From DATFVJ01 sp963851085 (GTDB lineage: Bacteria; Actinomycetota; Actinomycetes; Streptosporangiales; Streptosporangiaceae): 64,000 nucleotides of DNA. Of the stretch, positions 1 to 7,659 are shown piece after piece. The DNA lies in NCBI GenBank assembly GCA_963851085.1, contig CAWKNX010000018.1, forward strand, positions 186,001 to 250,000. The letters run 5' to 3'. Within the stretch, counting starts at the first letter, position 1. The number at the start of each line of letters is the position of its first letter. The position numbers and the translations under genes are program-made. A model generated the notes under the pieces. The model was not told the DNA's origin. It saw only the letters and a program-made list of their open reading frames with translations, and did no database searches.

Positions 1-161
1 GGTTGCTCAGCCGCGGCCTGACCAACCGGGAGATCGGCAGGGAACTGCTAATCAGCCCGGGCACCGCGGGCGTGCACGTCTCCAACATCCTGCGCAAGCT
101 CGGCGTCAGCGGCCGGGTCCAGGCGGCGGGCATAGCACATCAGCTCGGCATGGGCTCGTAA
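1..161 (+). CDS. LuxR-family regulator, C-terminal HTH (partial)
   Basis: The reading frame enters from the left edge and ends at TAA 159-161, leaving 52 residues. It contains the typical LuxR/NarL helix-turn-helix: GLTNREIGRELLIS, then GTAGVHVSNILRKLGV, followed by a short tail. In this family the domain sits at the C terminus and binds DNA; the upstream receiver or sensor part lies outside the window, so response regulator versus other LuxR-type architecture cannot be decided. Confidence 0.8.
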   Translation, partial: LLSRGLTNREIGRELLISPGTAGVHVSNILRKLGVSGRVQAAGIAHQLGMGS

Positions 162-479
162 CAGGCGCCACCTGTCCGAGGCGGCCGGGGAGGGGCCGGC
201 GCAGGACCGGCTGCTCCGCGCGGCCGGCCTGCGGGAAGGCTGAGGAGGTGCCGGCCGCGCAGGTCCACCCGGTCGAGCTGAAGCTACCGCTCGCGCCGTA
301 CCGGTTCGTCTGGCGCGGCGAGTCGGCGGTGCAGGCGCGAAAGCATCGGTCGGCGCAGTTCACCGAGGAGCATACACGCACGCTGACGGGTCAGGGGTGA
401 TCAGCCTGGTGCGGCTGCCGTGAGGCTGCGGAGCCGGCCAGCGGAGTGCCACAGGGTCGGTGGCGACCGATGAGCGTGA
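162..479. other. no intact gene recognised
   Basis: I see no convincing intact gene here. A short open stretch on the plus strand (243-400) reads EEVPAAQVHPVELKLPLAP and onward; it has a protein-like look, and could be a leftover of a truncated gene, but no family can be assigned. Confidence 0.4.
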
Positions 480-770
480 GTGACTGCGGCCCTGGTGGCT
501 GGCTACAACGGCGAAACGAACAACGCCGTCGACTACGGCACGATCTACTGCTTCAAGGCGCTCGGGGTCAGCTTCGCCTGCGGCGTCACGGCCTTGATCA
601 TGACAGGCACCCTGGATGGGAGCGTGCACTTCCACTGGCTGTTCGGCTTCATCTTCTGCGCCGCCATCGCCGCGCTCGCCATGCTGGTCGTGGGCTTCCT
701 GTGCAAGCCGCACGGTCGAGCCGACGGAGCGCGCGGTGCGCGGATCGGCAGCGGAGGTGGAAGCCACCGG
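480..770 (+). pseudogene. MFS transporter C-terminal remnant (OFA-like)
   Basis: About 80 codons resemble the last two membrane helices of a major facilitator transporter of the oxalate/formate antiporter type: NNAVDYGTIYCFKALGVSFA, a helix ending TALIMTGTL, then WLFGFIFCAAIAALAMLVVG and the end FLCKP. No N-terminal helices precede it and the frame breaks after CKP (the next frame continues with TVEPTERAV), so this is a 5'-deleted, frameshifted remnant. It lies next to a GntR/FCD regulator, a pairing often seen with carboxylate transport genes, suggesting the regulator once controlled it. The OFA assignment rests on memory of the family and is moderate. Confidence 0.5.
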
Positions 771-796
771 GCTTTGCGACCTGTGCTCCTCCCGGG

Positions 797-1498
797 TCAG
801 GTCAGCGCTGCCTCGCCAGTGGCGTCGGCCCGGCGATGGTAGGCCTGCCGGGTCATCTCCACGTGGCGGCGCACGACGTCAGCGGCACTCGCGGCGGCAC
901 CCGCCTCGATCGCCTCGATCAGGGCCTCGTGCTCGTGCCACGATTCCCGGCCGCGCGCCAGCGCCACCGGCTGGTGGTACCAGCGCATCCGCCACTCCAC
1001 GATGCCGGCAAGCTCGGCGAGGACGTCGTTGTCACACAGGGCGGTGATTTCCGCGTGCAGTGCGGCATTGGCCGCCGCCACACGCCGGGGGTCATCGTGC
1101 GCAAGCGCGTCCGCGCCCTCGCGCAGATGGGCGCGCAGTCGCGTCACGTCCGCGGCCGACGCGTTCTTGGCGGCCAGTCGCGCCGCTTCCGCCTCGAGCA
1201 GGCTGCGCACATCGAGCAGGCGGTCAACCTCGTGCTCTGTCGGTACATGCACGAAGGCCCCTTGCCCGGGCCGCAGGTCGACCCAGCCCTCCGCCTCGAG
1301 CCGGTGCAGGGCCTCGCGGACGGGCTGGCGGCTGACACCGAGTTGCCTGGCCAGCTCGGCCTCGACGAGGTGCTGGCCAGGCGGGAGAGCTCCGCCGATT
1401 ATCAGGTCGACAAGTGCCCCGTAGACCGTCTGGCGCAGCGGTGCGGGGCGCTGAACTGGCTGGATCGGAAATCCCACCGGTACGGGCGAAGTTGTCAT
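797..1498 (-). CDS. GntR/FadR-type transcriptional regulator (FCD domain)
   Basis: A 233-aa protein with an N-terminal winged helix (about residues 20-85; ARQLGVSRQPVREALHRLEA then GWVDLRPGQGAFV) and an all-helical FCD ligand domain (about 90-225) with the usual metal/ligand histidine-rich segments (ALHAEITAL, HEHEALIEAI, RRHVEMTRQAYH). The length is typical for FCD regulators, which sense small carboxylates and usually repress neighbouring transport or catabolic genes. The start follows an upstream gap with a 17-bp interrupted palindrome at 1534-1550 that could be its operator. The only nearby candidate target is the MFS remnant, convergent at 480-770. Confidence 0.85.
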   Translation of the reverse strand: MTTSPVPVGFPIQPVQRPAPLRQTVYGALVDLIIGGALPPGQHLVEAELARQLGVSRQPVREALHRLEAEGWVDLRPGQGAFVHVPTEHEVDRLLDVRSLLEAEAARLAAKNASAADVTRLRAHLREGADALAHDDPRRVAAANAALHAEITALCDNDVLAELAGIVEWRMRWYHQPVALARGRESWHEHEALIEAIEAGAAASAADVVRRHVEMTRQAYHRRADATGEAALT

Positions 1499-1533
1499 GG
1501 GGGTCCAGGGATGTCGCGGCGTCCGACGAGCTA

Positions 1534-1550
1534 AGAGTTCCTGGCACTCT
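1534..1550. promoter_or_regulatory. interrupted palindrome, possible GntR operator
   Basis: AGAGT-n7-ACTCT lies 36 bp upstream of the GntR-type gene start, in the only non-coding gap there. The arms are perfect 5-mers. An autoregulatory operator is an inference from position and symmetry. Confidence 0.35.
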
Positions 1551-1607
1551 AAGCATGTCGGCGACTGGATGCAATGTGCTCGCCGGGGCCCGCGCCGCGA
1601 GCGCCCG

Positions 1608-3071
1608 TCAGGGCGCCAGGTGCTGCTCCTGCGGGCCCTGTGGGGCCGGTGCCCGCTGGGCGGGTGCCCGTGGGGCGGGTGCCTGCGGGGCGGGTGCCCG
1701 CGGGGCGGGTGCCTGCGGGGCTCCTGTGTTCCTTACCTCAGCCGTGACACGTGCGCGGGCTGTTCTGCTCAGCGCCGCGAGCCGGTCCACAAGCGGCTGC
1801 GCCTCGCCCGAAGGCCGGTCGCGGAACTCCGCACGGACCCGCCGCCCGGCAGCATCGACGTGCACGGTGGCGAGGCGCAGGCGCCGCTGTAGCGGCCCCT
1901 GCACGAGCCGGACACTCTGGGTCTTCTCGAGCGGCAGCCACACCGTGACCCTGCGGATTCTTCCCGTGACCGCGATCGCCGCCGCGTTGTCGTGGCCAGC
2001 CGCGAGGAAGTGGTAGCTCAGCGGTGCCTTCAGCCGCGCGCGCGATGGTGGCCGGCTGGGCCGCGGCGCGACGTCGCCGAGGACGGTGTACACCAGCTGG
2101 CGGGCGATGTCGGGCGGCCCGACAGGCAGCAGCGCCTTTTTGACCCGGTCCGAATGGTTGCCCTCATCCCTGCCCGGATGGCCGGCCACGTCGACTTCCA
2201 GCCTGCACCAGCCGAGCGGGCGCCAGAGCAACGGCTCGACCATCCGCACCGCCTGCACCCGCCGGATCGGGATGGTCTCGGCGACGGTGCTGAGGAGCCC
2301 GCGCCTGATGCGGATCCCGTCACCCGACTCGGCGACCGTGAAGCCGTACTGCGAAGAAAGGCGCCGCCACAGCACAGCGGCCGCGCCGATCAGGTAGGCG
2401 AGCAGGGTGCTGCCCGTCACGAGCGTCACCCGCGCCCCGCCCTGGCCCGTCGAGGTGATGTGCCGCGCCGTCGCCGGCAAGATCGTCGTGAACAGCACCG
2501 CCGCGATCGCGATCGCGAGCACCCCGGTCGCGCCGGACACGATGACCGAGCCGATCAGGCGCCCGTTCGGGACAACGGTGACAAGGCGCTCCGACGGCTC
2601 CGGCGTGTCCGGGTGCAGGCCATGATGGGCGGCGAGCAGCCGCGCCCTCAGGTCGATCGCGGCCTGCTCCGACAGGTAGGAAAGCCGCCCGTCAGCGGAG
2701 CTCGACCCGGCGAGCCTGACCCGGATTTCCGCGAGCCCGAGCACCCGCGCGAGGAACGGGCGCACCAGGTCGACCGCCTGGATCCGGGCGACGGGAAGCT
2801 GACGTGAGTCGCGCCGCACCAGGCCGGTCTCGATGCGCAGCGTGGCGCCATCGAGTTTCCAGCGGGTGACGAGCCACTTCACGGTCGCCGCTATGGCCAC
2901 GGCGATGACGACGGCGAGGTCGTAGATCCTGAATCCGTCCACGCTGAACCCGCTGCCCCCGTCCCCTGACCGGACGGGCGCGGAGACCGTCAGGACCAGG
3001 AGCAGTGCCACCACCAGCCGGCCGGTCCTGACCAGTGGTGACAGCGGATGCAGCCGGTGCCAGGTGTTCAC
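1608..3071 (-). CDS. PH-domain membrane protein (YdbT-like)
   Basis: A 487-aa integral membrane protein. Paired hydrophobic segments (near residues 17-60, about 200-260 and further on) alternate with soluble bacterial PH domains, each recognisable by the pattern of a hydrophobic strand, R-x-x-G-L/LLV-R/S and a P-V/I-R-I/V-Q-A-V turn (PVARIQAVDLVRPFL; IPIRRVQAVRMVEPLL; PLEKTQSVRLVQGPL). This triple arrangement matches YdbT-like proteins, whose partner is a small YdbS-like PH protein; that partner is immediately upstream. The chosen start is the GTG whose GTGA overlaps the partner's stop codon. The last 25 residues are an Ala-Pro-Arg/Gln repeat encoded by a 15-bp tandem repeat. The role is unknown; the family is thought to act at the membrane. 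Confidence 0.8.
   Translation of the reverse strand: MNTWHRLHPLSPLVRTGRLVVALLLVLTVSAPVRSGDGGSGFSVDGFRIYDLAVVIAVAIAATVKWLVTRWKLDGATLRIETGLVRRDSRQLPVARIQAVDLVRPFLARVLGLAEIRVRLAGSSSADGRLSYLSEQAAIDLRARLLAAHHGLHPDTPEPSERLVTVVPNGRLIGSVIVSGATGVLAIAIAAVLFTTILPATARHITSTGQGGARVTLVTGSTLLAYLIGAAAVLWRRLSSQYGFTVAESGDGIRIRRGLLSTVAETIPIRRVQAVRMVEPLLWRPLGWCRLEVDVAGHPGRDEGNHSDRVKKALLPVGPPDIARQLVYTVLGDVAPRPSRPPSRARLKAPLSYHFLAAGHDNAAAIAVTGRIRRVTVWLPLEKTQSVRLVQGPLQRRLRLATVHVDAAGRRVRAEFRDRPSGEAQPLVDRLAALSRTARARVTAEVRNTGAPQAPAPRAPAPQAPAPRAPAQRAPAPQGPQEQHLAP
1642..1716 (-). repeat. 15-bp tandem repeat, five copies
   Basis: Five near-identical copies of a GGGGCGGGTGCCYGC unit lie in the last codons of the YdbT-like gene and encode alternating APAPQ/APAPR. 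The unit keeps the frame, so copy-number change would alter only tail length. Confidence 0.85.
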
Positions 3072-3547
3072 AGCCCGGCAGCCTTGGCTTCGCCTAAAGC
3101 GGCGAGCCGCTCGCGGAGTCGTTCGGCTTCCCGGGGTTCCAGCCCCGGTATGCGCGCGTCGGTCGCGGCGGCGGCGGTGTGCAGCTTCACGGTCGCCAGT
3201 TTGAACAGGCGCTCGACGGGCCCCGCAGTCACGTCTATGTACTGCATCCGGCCGTACGGCACCACGGACAGGCGGCGCACGAGCACGCCGCGGGAGACGA
3301 GCAGATCCTCGTCGCGCTCCTGGTAGGCCCACGCGCGGAAGCGGTTCCTGAGGAACCACGCGGCGACCCCGCCGCAGCCCGCGGCAGCCGCGGCGGCGAT
3401 CCCGCAGGCCAGGGTGCCGCCCAGGATCGCGGCCAGGATTCCCGCGGCCACCGCGGCCACCCCCGCGAGCGCGGCCACCTCGGCGCGCCGCATCTGCCAG
3501 AGCCTGGGAGAGGGGGATGTCCACCCGGGCGGGGCACTGCCAGACAT
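3068..3547 (-). CDS. small PH-domain membrane protein (YdbS-like)
   Basis: A 159-aa protein with two membrane helices (about 25-65, rich in Ala/Gly) followed by one bacterial PH domain (VSRGVLVRRLSVVPYGRMQY then VTAGPVERLFKLATV). This is the usual size and order for YdbS-like proteins. Its TGA overlaps the GTG of the YdbT-like gene by 4 nt, so the two are translationally coupled. The ATG at 3547 was preferred to a TTG two codons upstream; neither has a strong ribosome binding site. Confidence 0.8.
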   Translation of the reverse strand: MSGSAPPGWTSPSPRLWQMRRAEVAALAGVAAVAAGILAAILGGTLACGIAAAAAAGCGGVAAWFLRNRFRAWAYQERDEDLLVSRGVLVRRLSVVPYGRMQYIDVTAGPVERLFKLATVKLHTAAAATDARIPGLEPREAERLRERLAALGEAKAAGL

Positions 3548-3651
3548 GCTCAAAGGTTATGGGAGCCGCGGGCCCGCGGCGCAGTGCTCCACAGGACCAA
3601 TGGCTCTGTCGCCGGGCCTTTGCGTTGGCGGGCGTGAAGACGGGAGCAGGT

Positions 3652-4710
3652 ATGCCCGCGATCGTTTCTGCAGGTCCAGCGCTGGACACCAGGAAGGTGC
3701 CAGCGTCAGGCATCGTGGCGCCGCTCGCGCGCCGGATCGCCGTGGGCCGCGCCGACGCCACGCTGGGGCGTGACCCCGAATTCATCCGCAGGAGCCTGCC
3801 CGCCGTGGCCGGCTACACGAGCTATTTCTCGCCAGAGGTGCGCGGATGCGAGCGGCTGCCCGCCGCGGGTCCCGTCCTGGTGGTCGGGAATCATTCCTGC
3901 CTGTTCTACATGCCTGAGGTGTGGGTGGCGGGCCAGGCGATCGCGGAGCGCAGGGGGATCGAGCGGCCACTGGACCTGCTCGCCCATGATTTCCTGTTCG
4001 GCGTTCCCGCGATCGGCACGTGTCTGCGCCGCCTCGGCGCCATCCCCGCGGGTGGCGGCGCGGCCAGGTCGGCACTCGCGGGCGGGGCCGCCGTCCTTGT
4101 CTATCCGGGCGGTGACTGGGAGGCATGCAGGCCGTGGACGCAGCGCGACAAGGTCGACTTCTGCGGCTGGAACGGCTTCGTGCGGCTGGCCCTGCGCTGC
4201 GGCGTCCCCGTGGTGCCTGTCGTGGCGCACGGCGGCCATCACGCCGTGGTCGTGCTGACCCGTGGCGAGCGTTTCGCCCGCGCCGTCGGCCTGCCGGGCA
4301 TCCGGATCAACGTGTTCCCGTTCCTGGTGGGCCCGCCATTCGGCATGACGCCAGTCGTGTTCCCGCCACCCCCGATGCCCGCGCAGATAACCGTCGAATT
4401 CCTGCCCGCACTCGACTGGACGCGCCACGGTGCGGGTGCCGCCGATGACGGCGACGTCGTCGGGGCGTGCTACGACGAGATCACCGCGCTGATGCAGTCG
4501 GCACTCGACCGGCTCAGGGCCGAGCGCCCGCACCCGCTGCTGACCGGCTGCTCACGCCTGACGGCGCGGGTTACGGCGAATGCGGTGAAGGCGCTCCCGG
4601 TGCCTGGTCACTTCCCGGTGCCCCGTCTGATCGGCTCTGTGCCCCGTCTGATCGGCTCTGTGCCCGGCCTGATCGGCTCTCGAGGAACCGCTTCAGGTTC
4701 GCCCATATGA
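3652..4710 (+). CDS. lysophospholipid acyltransferase-like protein (PlsC superfamily)
   Basis: A 352-aa protein. After a 60-residue leader it shows the acyltransferase block I as GNHSCLFYMPE (H-x4 motif with E/Y instead of the classical Asp), a YPGGDWEACRPW stretch corresponding to the block III region, and GVPVVPVVAHGGHH for block IV. This variant pattern fits the LPLAT MGAT/DGAT-like branch used for neutral lipids or glycolipids rather than classical PlsC. The ATG has GGGAGCAGG just upstream. The C terminus carries three 7-residue repeats (VPRLIGS) from a 21-bp tandem repeat and overlaps a convergent SRPBCC gene by 140 bp. Confidence 0.75.
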   Translation: MPAIVSAGPALDTRKVPASGIVAPLARRIAVGRADATLGRDPEFIRRSLPAVAGYTSYFSPEVRGCERLPAAGPVLVVGNHSCLFYMPEVWVAGQAIAERRGIERPLDLLAHDFLFGVPAIGTCLRRLGAIPAGGGAARSALAGGAAVLVYPGGDWEACRPWTQRDKVDFCGWNGFVRLALRCGVPVVPVVAHGGHHAVVVLTRGERFARAVGLPGIRINVFPFLVGPPFGMTPVVFPPPPMPAQITVEFLPALDWTRHGAGAADDGDVVGACYDEITALMQSALDRLRAERPHPLLTGCSRLTARVTANAVKALPVPGHFPVPRLIGSVPRLIGSVPGLIGSRGTASGSPI

Positions 4711-5104
4711 CCTCTTCCTGGTGCCTGCCCATCCGCGCGACGAGCGGTGCGAGCAGCCGGAAGAACCCCTTGGGCTCGACGTCCCATGACCACCGCATCC
4801 GTGTTCCAGCGGAGACGGGCTCGAATGTCATGGTCCCCTGTATCTCCGCCGAGGACATGTGCGTCGTGGACGTGAGCCTGGCCGGCCGGTCGTAGGCCGT
4901 GGTCTCGATGACCATCTCGAGCGTGCGCCCCATCGACTTCGTGGCCGCGAGGAATCGCGCCCCAGCCCCGATCGGCCCCTCGGATATCAGCTCGGCGCGC
5001 ACCATTCGTGGGTTGAACTTAGGTTCGTTCCGCTCGTCCGCGACAAAGTCGAACACCACGTCCGGTGGGCAGCCGATAACCGTCTCCCCCTCGATCTTCT
5101 TCAT
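4571..5104 (-). CDS. SRPBCC-family protein (polyketide cyclase/START-like)
   Basis: A 177-aa protein starting MKKIEGETVIGCPPDVVFDF, the typical first strand and helix of the SRPBCC helix-grip fold, followed by NEPKFNPRMVRAELIS and TFEPVSAGTRMRWSWDVEP. The fold would end near residue 145 (LKRFLES); the remaining tail is the low-complexity product of the 21-bp repeat. These proteins bind hydrophobic ligands in a central cavity; the ligand is unknown. The convergent end overlaps the acyltransferase gene by 140 bp. Confidence 0.75.
   Translation of the reverse strand: MKKIEGETVIGCPPDVVFDFVADERNEPKFNPRMVRAELISEGPIGAGARFLAATKSMGRTLEMVIETTAYDRPARLTSTTHMSSAEIQGTMTFEPVSAGTRMRWSWDVEPKGFFRLLAPLVARMGRHQEEVIWANLKRFLESRSGRAQSRSDGAQSRSDGAPGSDQAPGAPSPHSP
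4620..4682. repeat. 21-bp tandem repeat, three copies, inside a convergent overlap
   Basis: Two perfect copies and one diverged copy of a 21-bp unit (GCCCCGTCTGATCGGCTCTG plus T). It is translated on both strands: VPRLIGS on plus, and QSRSDGA on minus, at the C-terminal ends of two convergent genes. Confidence 0.9.
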
Positions 5105-5134
5105 GCCCGCCTCCCGCCAGTGCACAGGGCCCTC

Positions 5135-5475
5135 ATTCTGAGCGTCGAGCGCGCGGCCGCAGACGGGGTAGAGGCGAAGGTCGGTCCGCCTGGCAGCACC
5201 CGCGCGGAGTCGCTGGGGCCGGCCCAGCCTCCGGTCCACGTCCGCAAGAAGATCGCGCACAACCAGTACCTGGTCCGCGTGCTGGAGCAGCGCGGTGCCC
5301 GGTTCGTGGATTCCGAGGACGCCGTACCCGAGGGTGCGGCGTGTGTGTTCTCCGCGCACGGTGTCTTCCCGAGCGTCCGCCAGGCCGCAGCCGGGCGCCG
5401 GCTCCGGGTCATCGACGCGACCTGCCTGCTGGTGGCGAAGGTGCAGCAAGGGGCCCGCCTCGCGCAGGTCTGCGG
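5135..5475 (+). pseudogene. ispH fragment (HMBPP reductase remnant)
   Basis: A stretch of about 110 codons matches the N-terminal part of 4-hydroxy-3-methylbut-2-enyl diphosphate reductase: VHVRKKIAHNQYLVRVLEQ, then GARFVDSEDAVPEGAACVFS, AHGVFPSVRQAAAGRRL and IDATCLLVAKV. The first iron-sulfur cysteine motif upstream (CAGV in the family) is lost: the stretch starts ILSVERAAADG. It stops at the vapB promoter without the rest of the enzyme, so it cannot be functional. The full enzyme acts in the MEP isoprenoid pathway. Confidence 0.7.
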
Positions 5476-5482
5476 CGAGCGA

Positions 5483-5514
5483 TTGCAGTTCGGCGGCGCT
5501 AGCTGCATAATGCA
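5483..5514 (+). promoter_or_regulatory. vapBC promoter with overlapping palindrome
   Basis: TTGCAG (5483-5488) and CATAAT (5506-5511) are spaced by 17 bp, giving a near-consensus vegetative promoter whose predicted start point falls at or next to the ATG of the antitoxin (5518), so the mRNA may be leaderless. The -10 is embedded in the perfect palindrome TGCAT-A-ATGCA (5504-5514), a plausible operator for the antitoxin. Confidence 0.55.
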
Positions 5515-5517
5515 TGT

Positions 5518-5754
5518 ATGGCCACGTCGATCACGATCCGTGATGTACCCGATGAGACCCGGGACGAGCTGGCGGCTCGTGCTGCCCTGACGGGCCGTTC
5601 TCTGCAGGAGTACCTGCGCTCCCGGCTCGTCGAGCTTGCCCGTCAGCCGGACGCGGAGACCCTGGTGGAGAGGATACGTGCGCGGAAGGCCGCTACGGGT
5701 TCCACCCTGTCGGCCGAGCGGATCCTGTCGCACCTGGATGAGGATCGCCGGTGA
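5518..5754 (+). CDS. vapB: VapB/FitA-like antitoxin (ribbon-helix-helix)
   Basis: A 78-aa protein. The N terminus SITIRDVPDETRDELAARAA forms the beta strand and first helix of a ribbon-helix-helix DNA-binding domain, followed by SLQEYLRSRLVELA. The C-terminal part (from about residue 45) would wrap the toxin. Its stop overlaps the GTG of the PIN-domain gene by 4 nt, the classic antitoxin-first order. It probably represses its own promoter through the palindrome at 5504-5514. Confidence 0.88.
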   Translation: MATSITIRDVPDETRDELAARAALTGRSLQEYLRSRLVELARQPDAETLVERIRARKAATGSTLSAERILSHLDEDRR

Positions 5755-6155
5755 CCCTGGTTGTCGATGCCTCGCTGGTCGTATCGGCGCTGGTCGACGC
5801 TGGCAGCACAGGGAGATGGGCGGAGTCGTTGCTCGCGGCTGGGCCGCTCAGCGCCCCGCATCTGATGCCGGTCGAGGTCGCCAACATTTTGCGCCGGGCG
5901 GCTGCGAGGGGTGAGATCAGCCCAGATATCGCCTCGATGGCCCATGCTGACCTGCTCGATCTTCGGCTGGAACTCTTCCCGTACGCGCCCTTCGCATCCC
6001 GCGTATGGGAGCTGCGGGAAAACGTCACGTCCTACGATGCCTGGTACGTCGCGCTTGCGGAGTTCCTCGGCTCAAACGTTGCGACGCTCGATCTCAGGCT
6101 GGCCCGGGCGGCCGGGCCGCAGTGTGGCTTCGAGACGCCGCCTGCAGCTATCTAG
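5751..6155 (+). CDS. vapC: VapC-like PIN-domain toxin ribonuclease
   Basis: A 134-aa PIN-domain protein. The acidic metal-binding residues are visible: Asp in LVVDASLVV, Glu in MPVEVANIL, Asp in SYDAWYVALAE and Asp in ATLDLRLA. In this family the enzyme cleaves tRNA or rRNA when not bound by VapB. All four conserved positions are present, so it looks active. GTG start overlaps the antitoxin stop. Confidence 0.9.
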   Translation: MTLVVDASLVVSALVDAGSTGRWAESLLAAGPLSAPHLMPVEVANILRRAAARGEISPDIASMAHADLLDLRLELFPYAPFASRVWELRENVTSYDAWYVALAEFLGSNVATLDLRLARAAGPQCGFETPPAAI

Positions 6156-6446
6156 AGGTCTCACGGACAGCCCGGCCCCGCCGAGGGCGTCGGAAAACCG
6201 TTGGCCAAAGGCCATGCCGCCGCCTTCGACGCGCCGTAGGAGGCATCGAGCGGGTTGGTGCAGAACCTGGTGACCGAGAGCATGGCCGCGACCGCCGCGC
6301 GGGTAGCGGACCCCCCTGCAGCAATGAGCGGGCGGGTCGAGTGCGATGTTGACGGGTGTCTCGTGCGACGATGCGGACATCAGCGGCACGCGCGGCGCAG
6401 GTGCCCAGCGGAGGTGCCCAGCGCTGTGTGCGGAAGGAGGCGCGAA

Positions 6447-6881
6447 GTGGCAGGGCAGATTGCGGTCGGCGACGTCCATCATCTGCGGCTAACGGTGACT
6501 GATCTCGACCGCAGCCGCAGGTTCTACACCGACCTTCTCGGATTCGATGTGGCGGTGGATTCACCAGAGGCGCAGGGTCGCTCCCAGTCAGTGGTGAACA
6601 AGCTCCTTTGGGGCGGCATCGTCCTGACCCGGGGCAACATGCTGCTGGGCCTGAGGCCGGTGGCCGCGGCAACCGATCGCTTCGACGAGGACCGGGCCGG
6701 CCTCGACCACCTCAGCTTCAGCGTCCCCGGCCTCGCCGACCTTGAGCGTGCGGTGCGCCTCTTCGACGAGCAAGGCGTGCCGCACGGACAGATCACCGCC
6801 ATGCCATCGTTCGCCATCTACGTGCTCTCGTTCCGCGACCCCGACAACATCCAACTCGAGCTGACGGCGGCAATGACCTGA
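6447..6881 (+). CDS. VOC-family (glyoxalase/dioxygenase-like) protein
   Basis: A 144-aa protein with two beta-alpha-beta-beta-beta units: HHLRLTVTDLDRSRRFYTDL at the start and LDHLSFSVPGLADLERAV in the middle, ending FRDPDNIQLEL. Candidate metal ligands are the early His, the second-unit His and the final Glu. The GTG start was chosen because AGGAGG lies 7 bp upstream (6435-6440); longer versions of the frame lack such a site. The substrate is unknown. Confidence 0.85.
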   Translation: MAGQIAVGDVHHLRLTVTDLDRSRRFYTDLLGFDVAVDSPEAQGRSQSVVNKLLWGGIVLTRGNMLLGLRPVAAATDRFDEDRAGLDHLSFSVPGLADLERAVRLFDEQGVPHGQITAMPSFAIYVLSFRDPDNIQLELTAAMT

Positions 6882-6921
6882 TCGCCTGTTTCCGGTTCCG
6901 TACCTCGAGCGCGGGTGCGGT

Positions 6922-7302
6922 TCAGTACGGGCGGTCCGGATGCGTCTGGTTGTATGCCGCGATCGCCCGCTCCGGGATGCTGCCATCGCTGCCAAGCTCA
7001 AAACCGGTGCTGAGCGCCCAGTTCCTGACTTCCCGTGTACTGGCCTGCCACCGCGAACCGGTGATCTCGGCGCGCGGCTCCCGCGCCCGGGCCACCCGGA
7101 TGGCCTCGGCGACGAGTTCGGCGGCACGCCGTGTCCGCTTCATGGCAAGTTCGGCGAACACGGCGCGGGAAAGCTCTTCCACGGTCTGGCCGGGCCGCTC
7201 GCGTTCCAGCGCGCGCACGGTCTCCGCGAGTTCTTCGAGGCTGAAGACACGGACGGGGTTATCGAACAGGCCTAGCTGGGGGCGCGCTGGACGCGGCGGC
7301 AT
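6922..7302 (-). CDS. protein with C-terminal Lsr2-like DNA-binding domain
   Basis: A 126-aa protein. The last 40 residues (VRNWALSTGFELGSDGSIPE then RAIAAYNQTH) match the Lsr2 C-terminal domain, whose R-G-R loop binds the AT-rich minor groove; here the loop reads GSDGSIP, so the usual Arg-Gly-Arg is absent. The N-terminal half (SLEELAETVRALERERPGQT and a helix AELVAEAIRVARARE) is not the Lsr2 dimerisation domain. It may be a nucleoid-type or regulatory protein with altered specificity. Confidence 0.6.
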   Translation of the reverse strand: MPPRPARPQLGLFDNPVRVFSLEELAETVRALERERPGQTVEELSRAVFAELAMKRTRRAAELVAEAIRVARAREPRAEITGSRWQASTREVRNWALSTGFELGSDGSIPERAIAAYNQTHPDRPY

Positions 7303-7626
7303 GCCGCCAAGGTAACCGGTAGCCGGACGGCACGGCGCCGCAATGTAGCTGTTGCCGGGTGCTGGCGGGGTGCTTACGTGGTGCCGGGAATCCAAGGGGG
7401 TTCCGGCTGCGGTCGCGGGTGAGGCGTCGAGCATGCCGATGCCATGCCTGGCGGCGGTGAGCGGCGACGCCGAACATCTCACACAGCGCGTCGAGACTTC
7501 GAGCACAGCGCATCACGACGCAACGATTTGGCTTTGTTCAGCGTTGACCACACCTATGATGTTGCGACTATCGAGTCGCTAGAAGTCGGCCATATTGATT
7601 CAATAGCTGAGCAAATAGGTCGGAGC
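7303..7626. other. no gene recognised; flank of insertion sequence
   Basis: No convincing gene. The stretch becomes noticeably less GC-rich towards 7560-7620 and carries TGAGCAA at 7608-7614, which is mirrored by TTGCTCA at 9980-9986 just beyond the other end of the insertion sequence. Confidence 0.5.
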
Positions 7627-7647
7627 CTCAGACCTCCGGCAGTCGGT
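7627..7647 (+). repeat. IS left terminal inverted repeat
   Basis: Pairs with 9957-9977 with one mismatch in 21 positions. Confidence 0.85.
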
Positions 7648-7659
7648 CCTTGATCGTTG

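Noticed and set aside
1608..3785. One continuous 725-aa minus-strand frame
   Set aside because: Residues upstream of 3071 are a shadow of the YdbS-like gene in another frame; the YdbT-like protein starts at the GTG that overlaps the YdbS-like stop.
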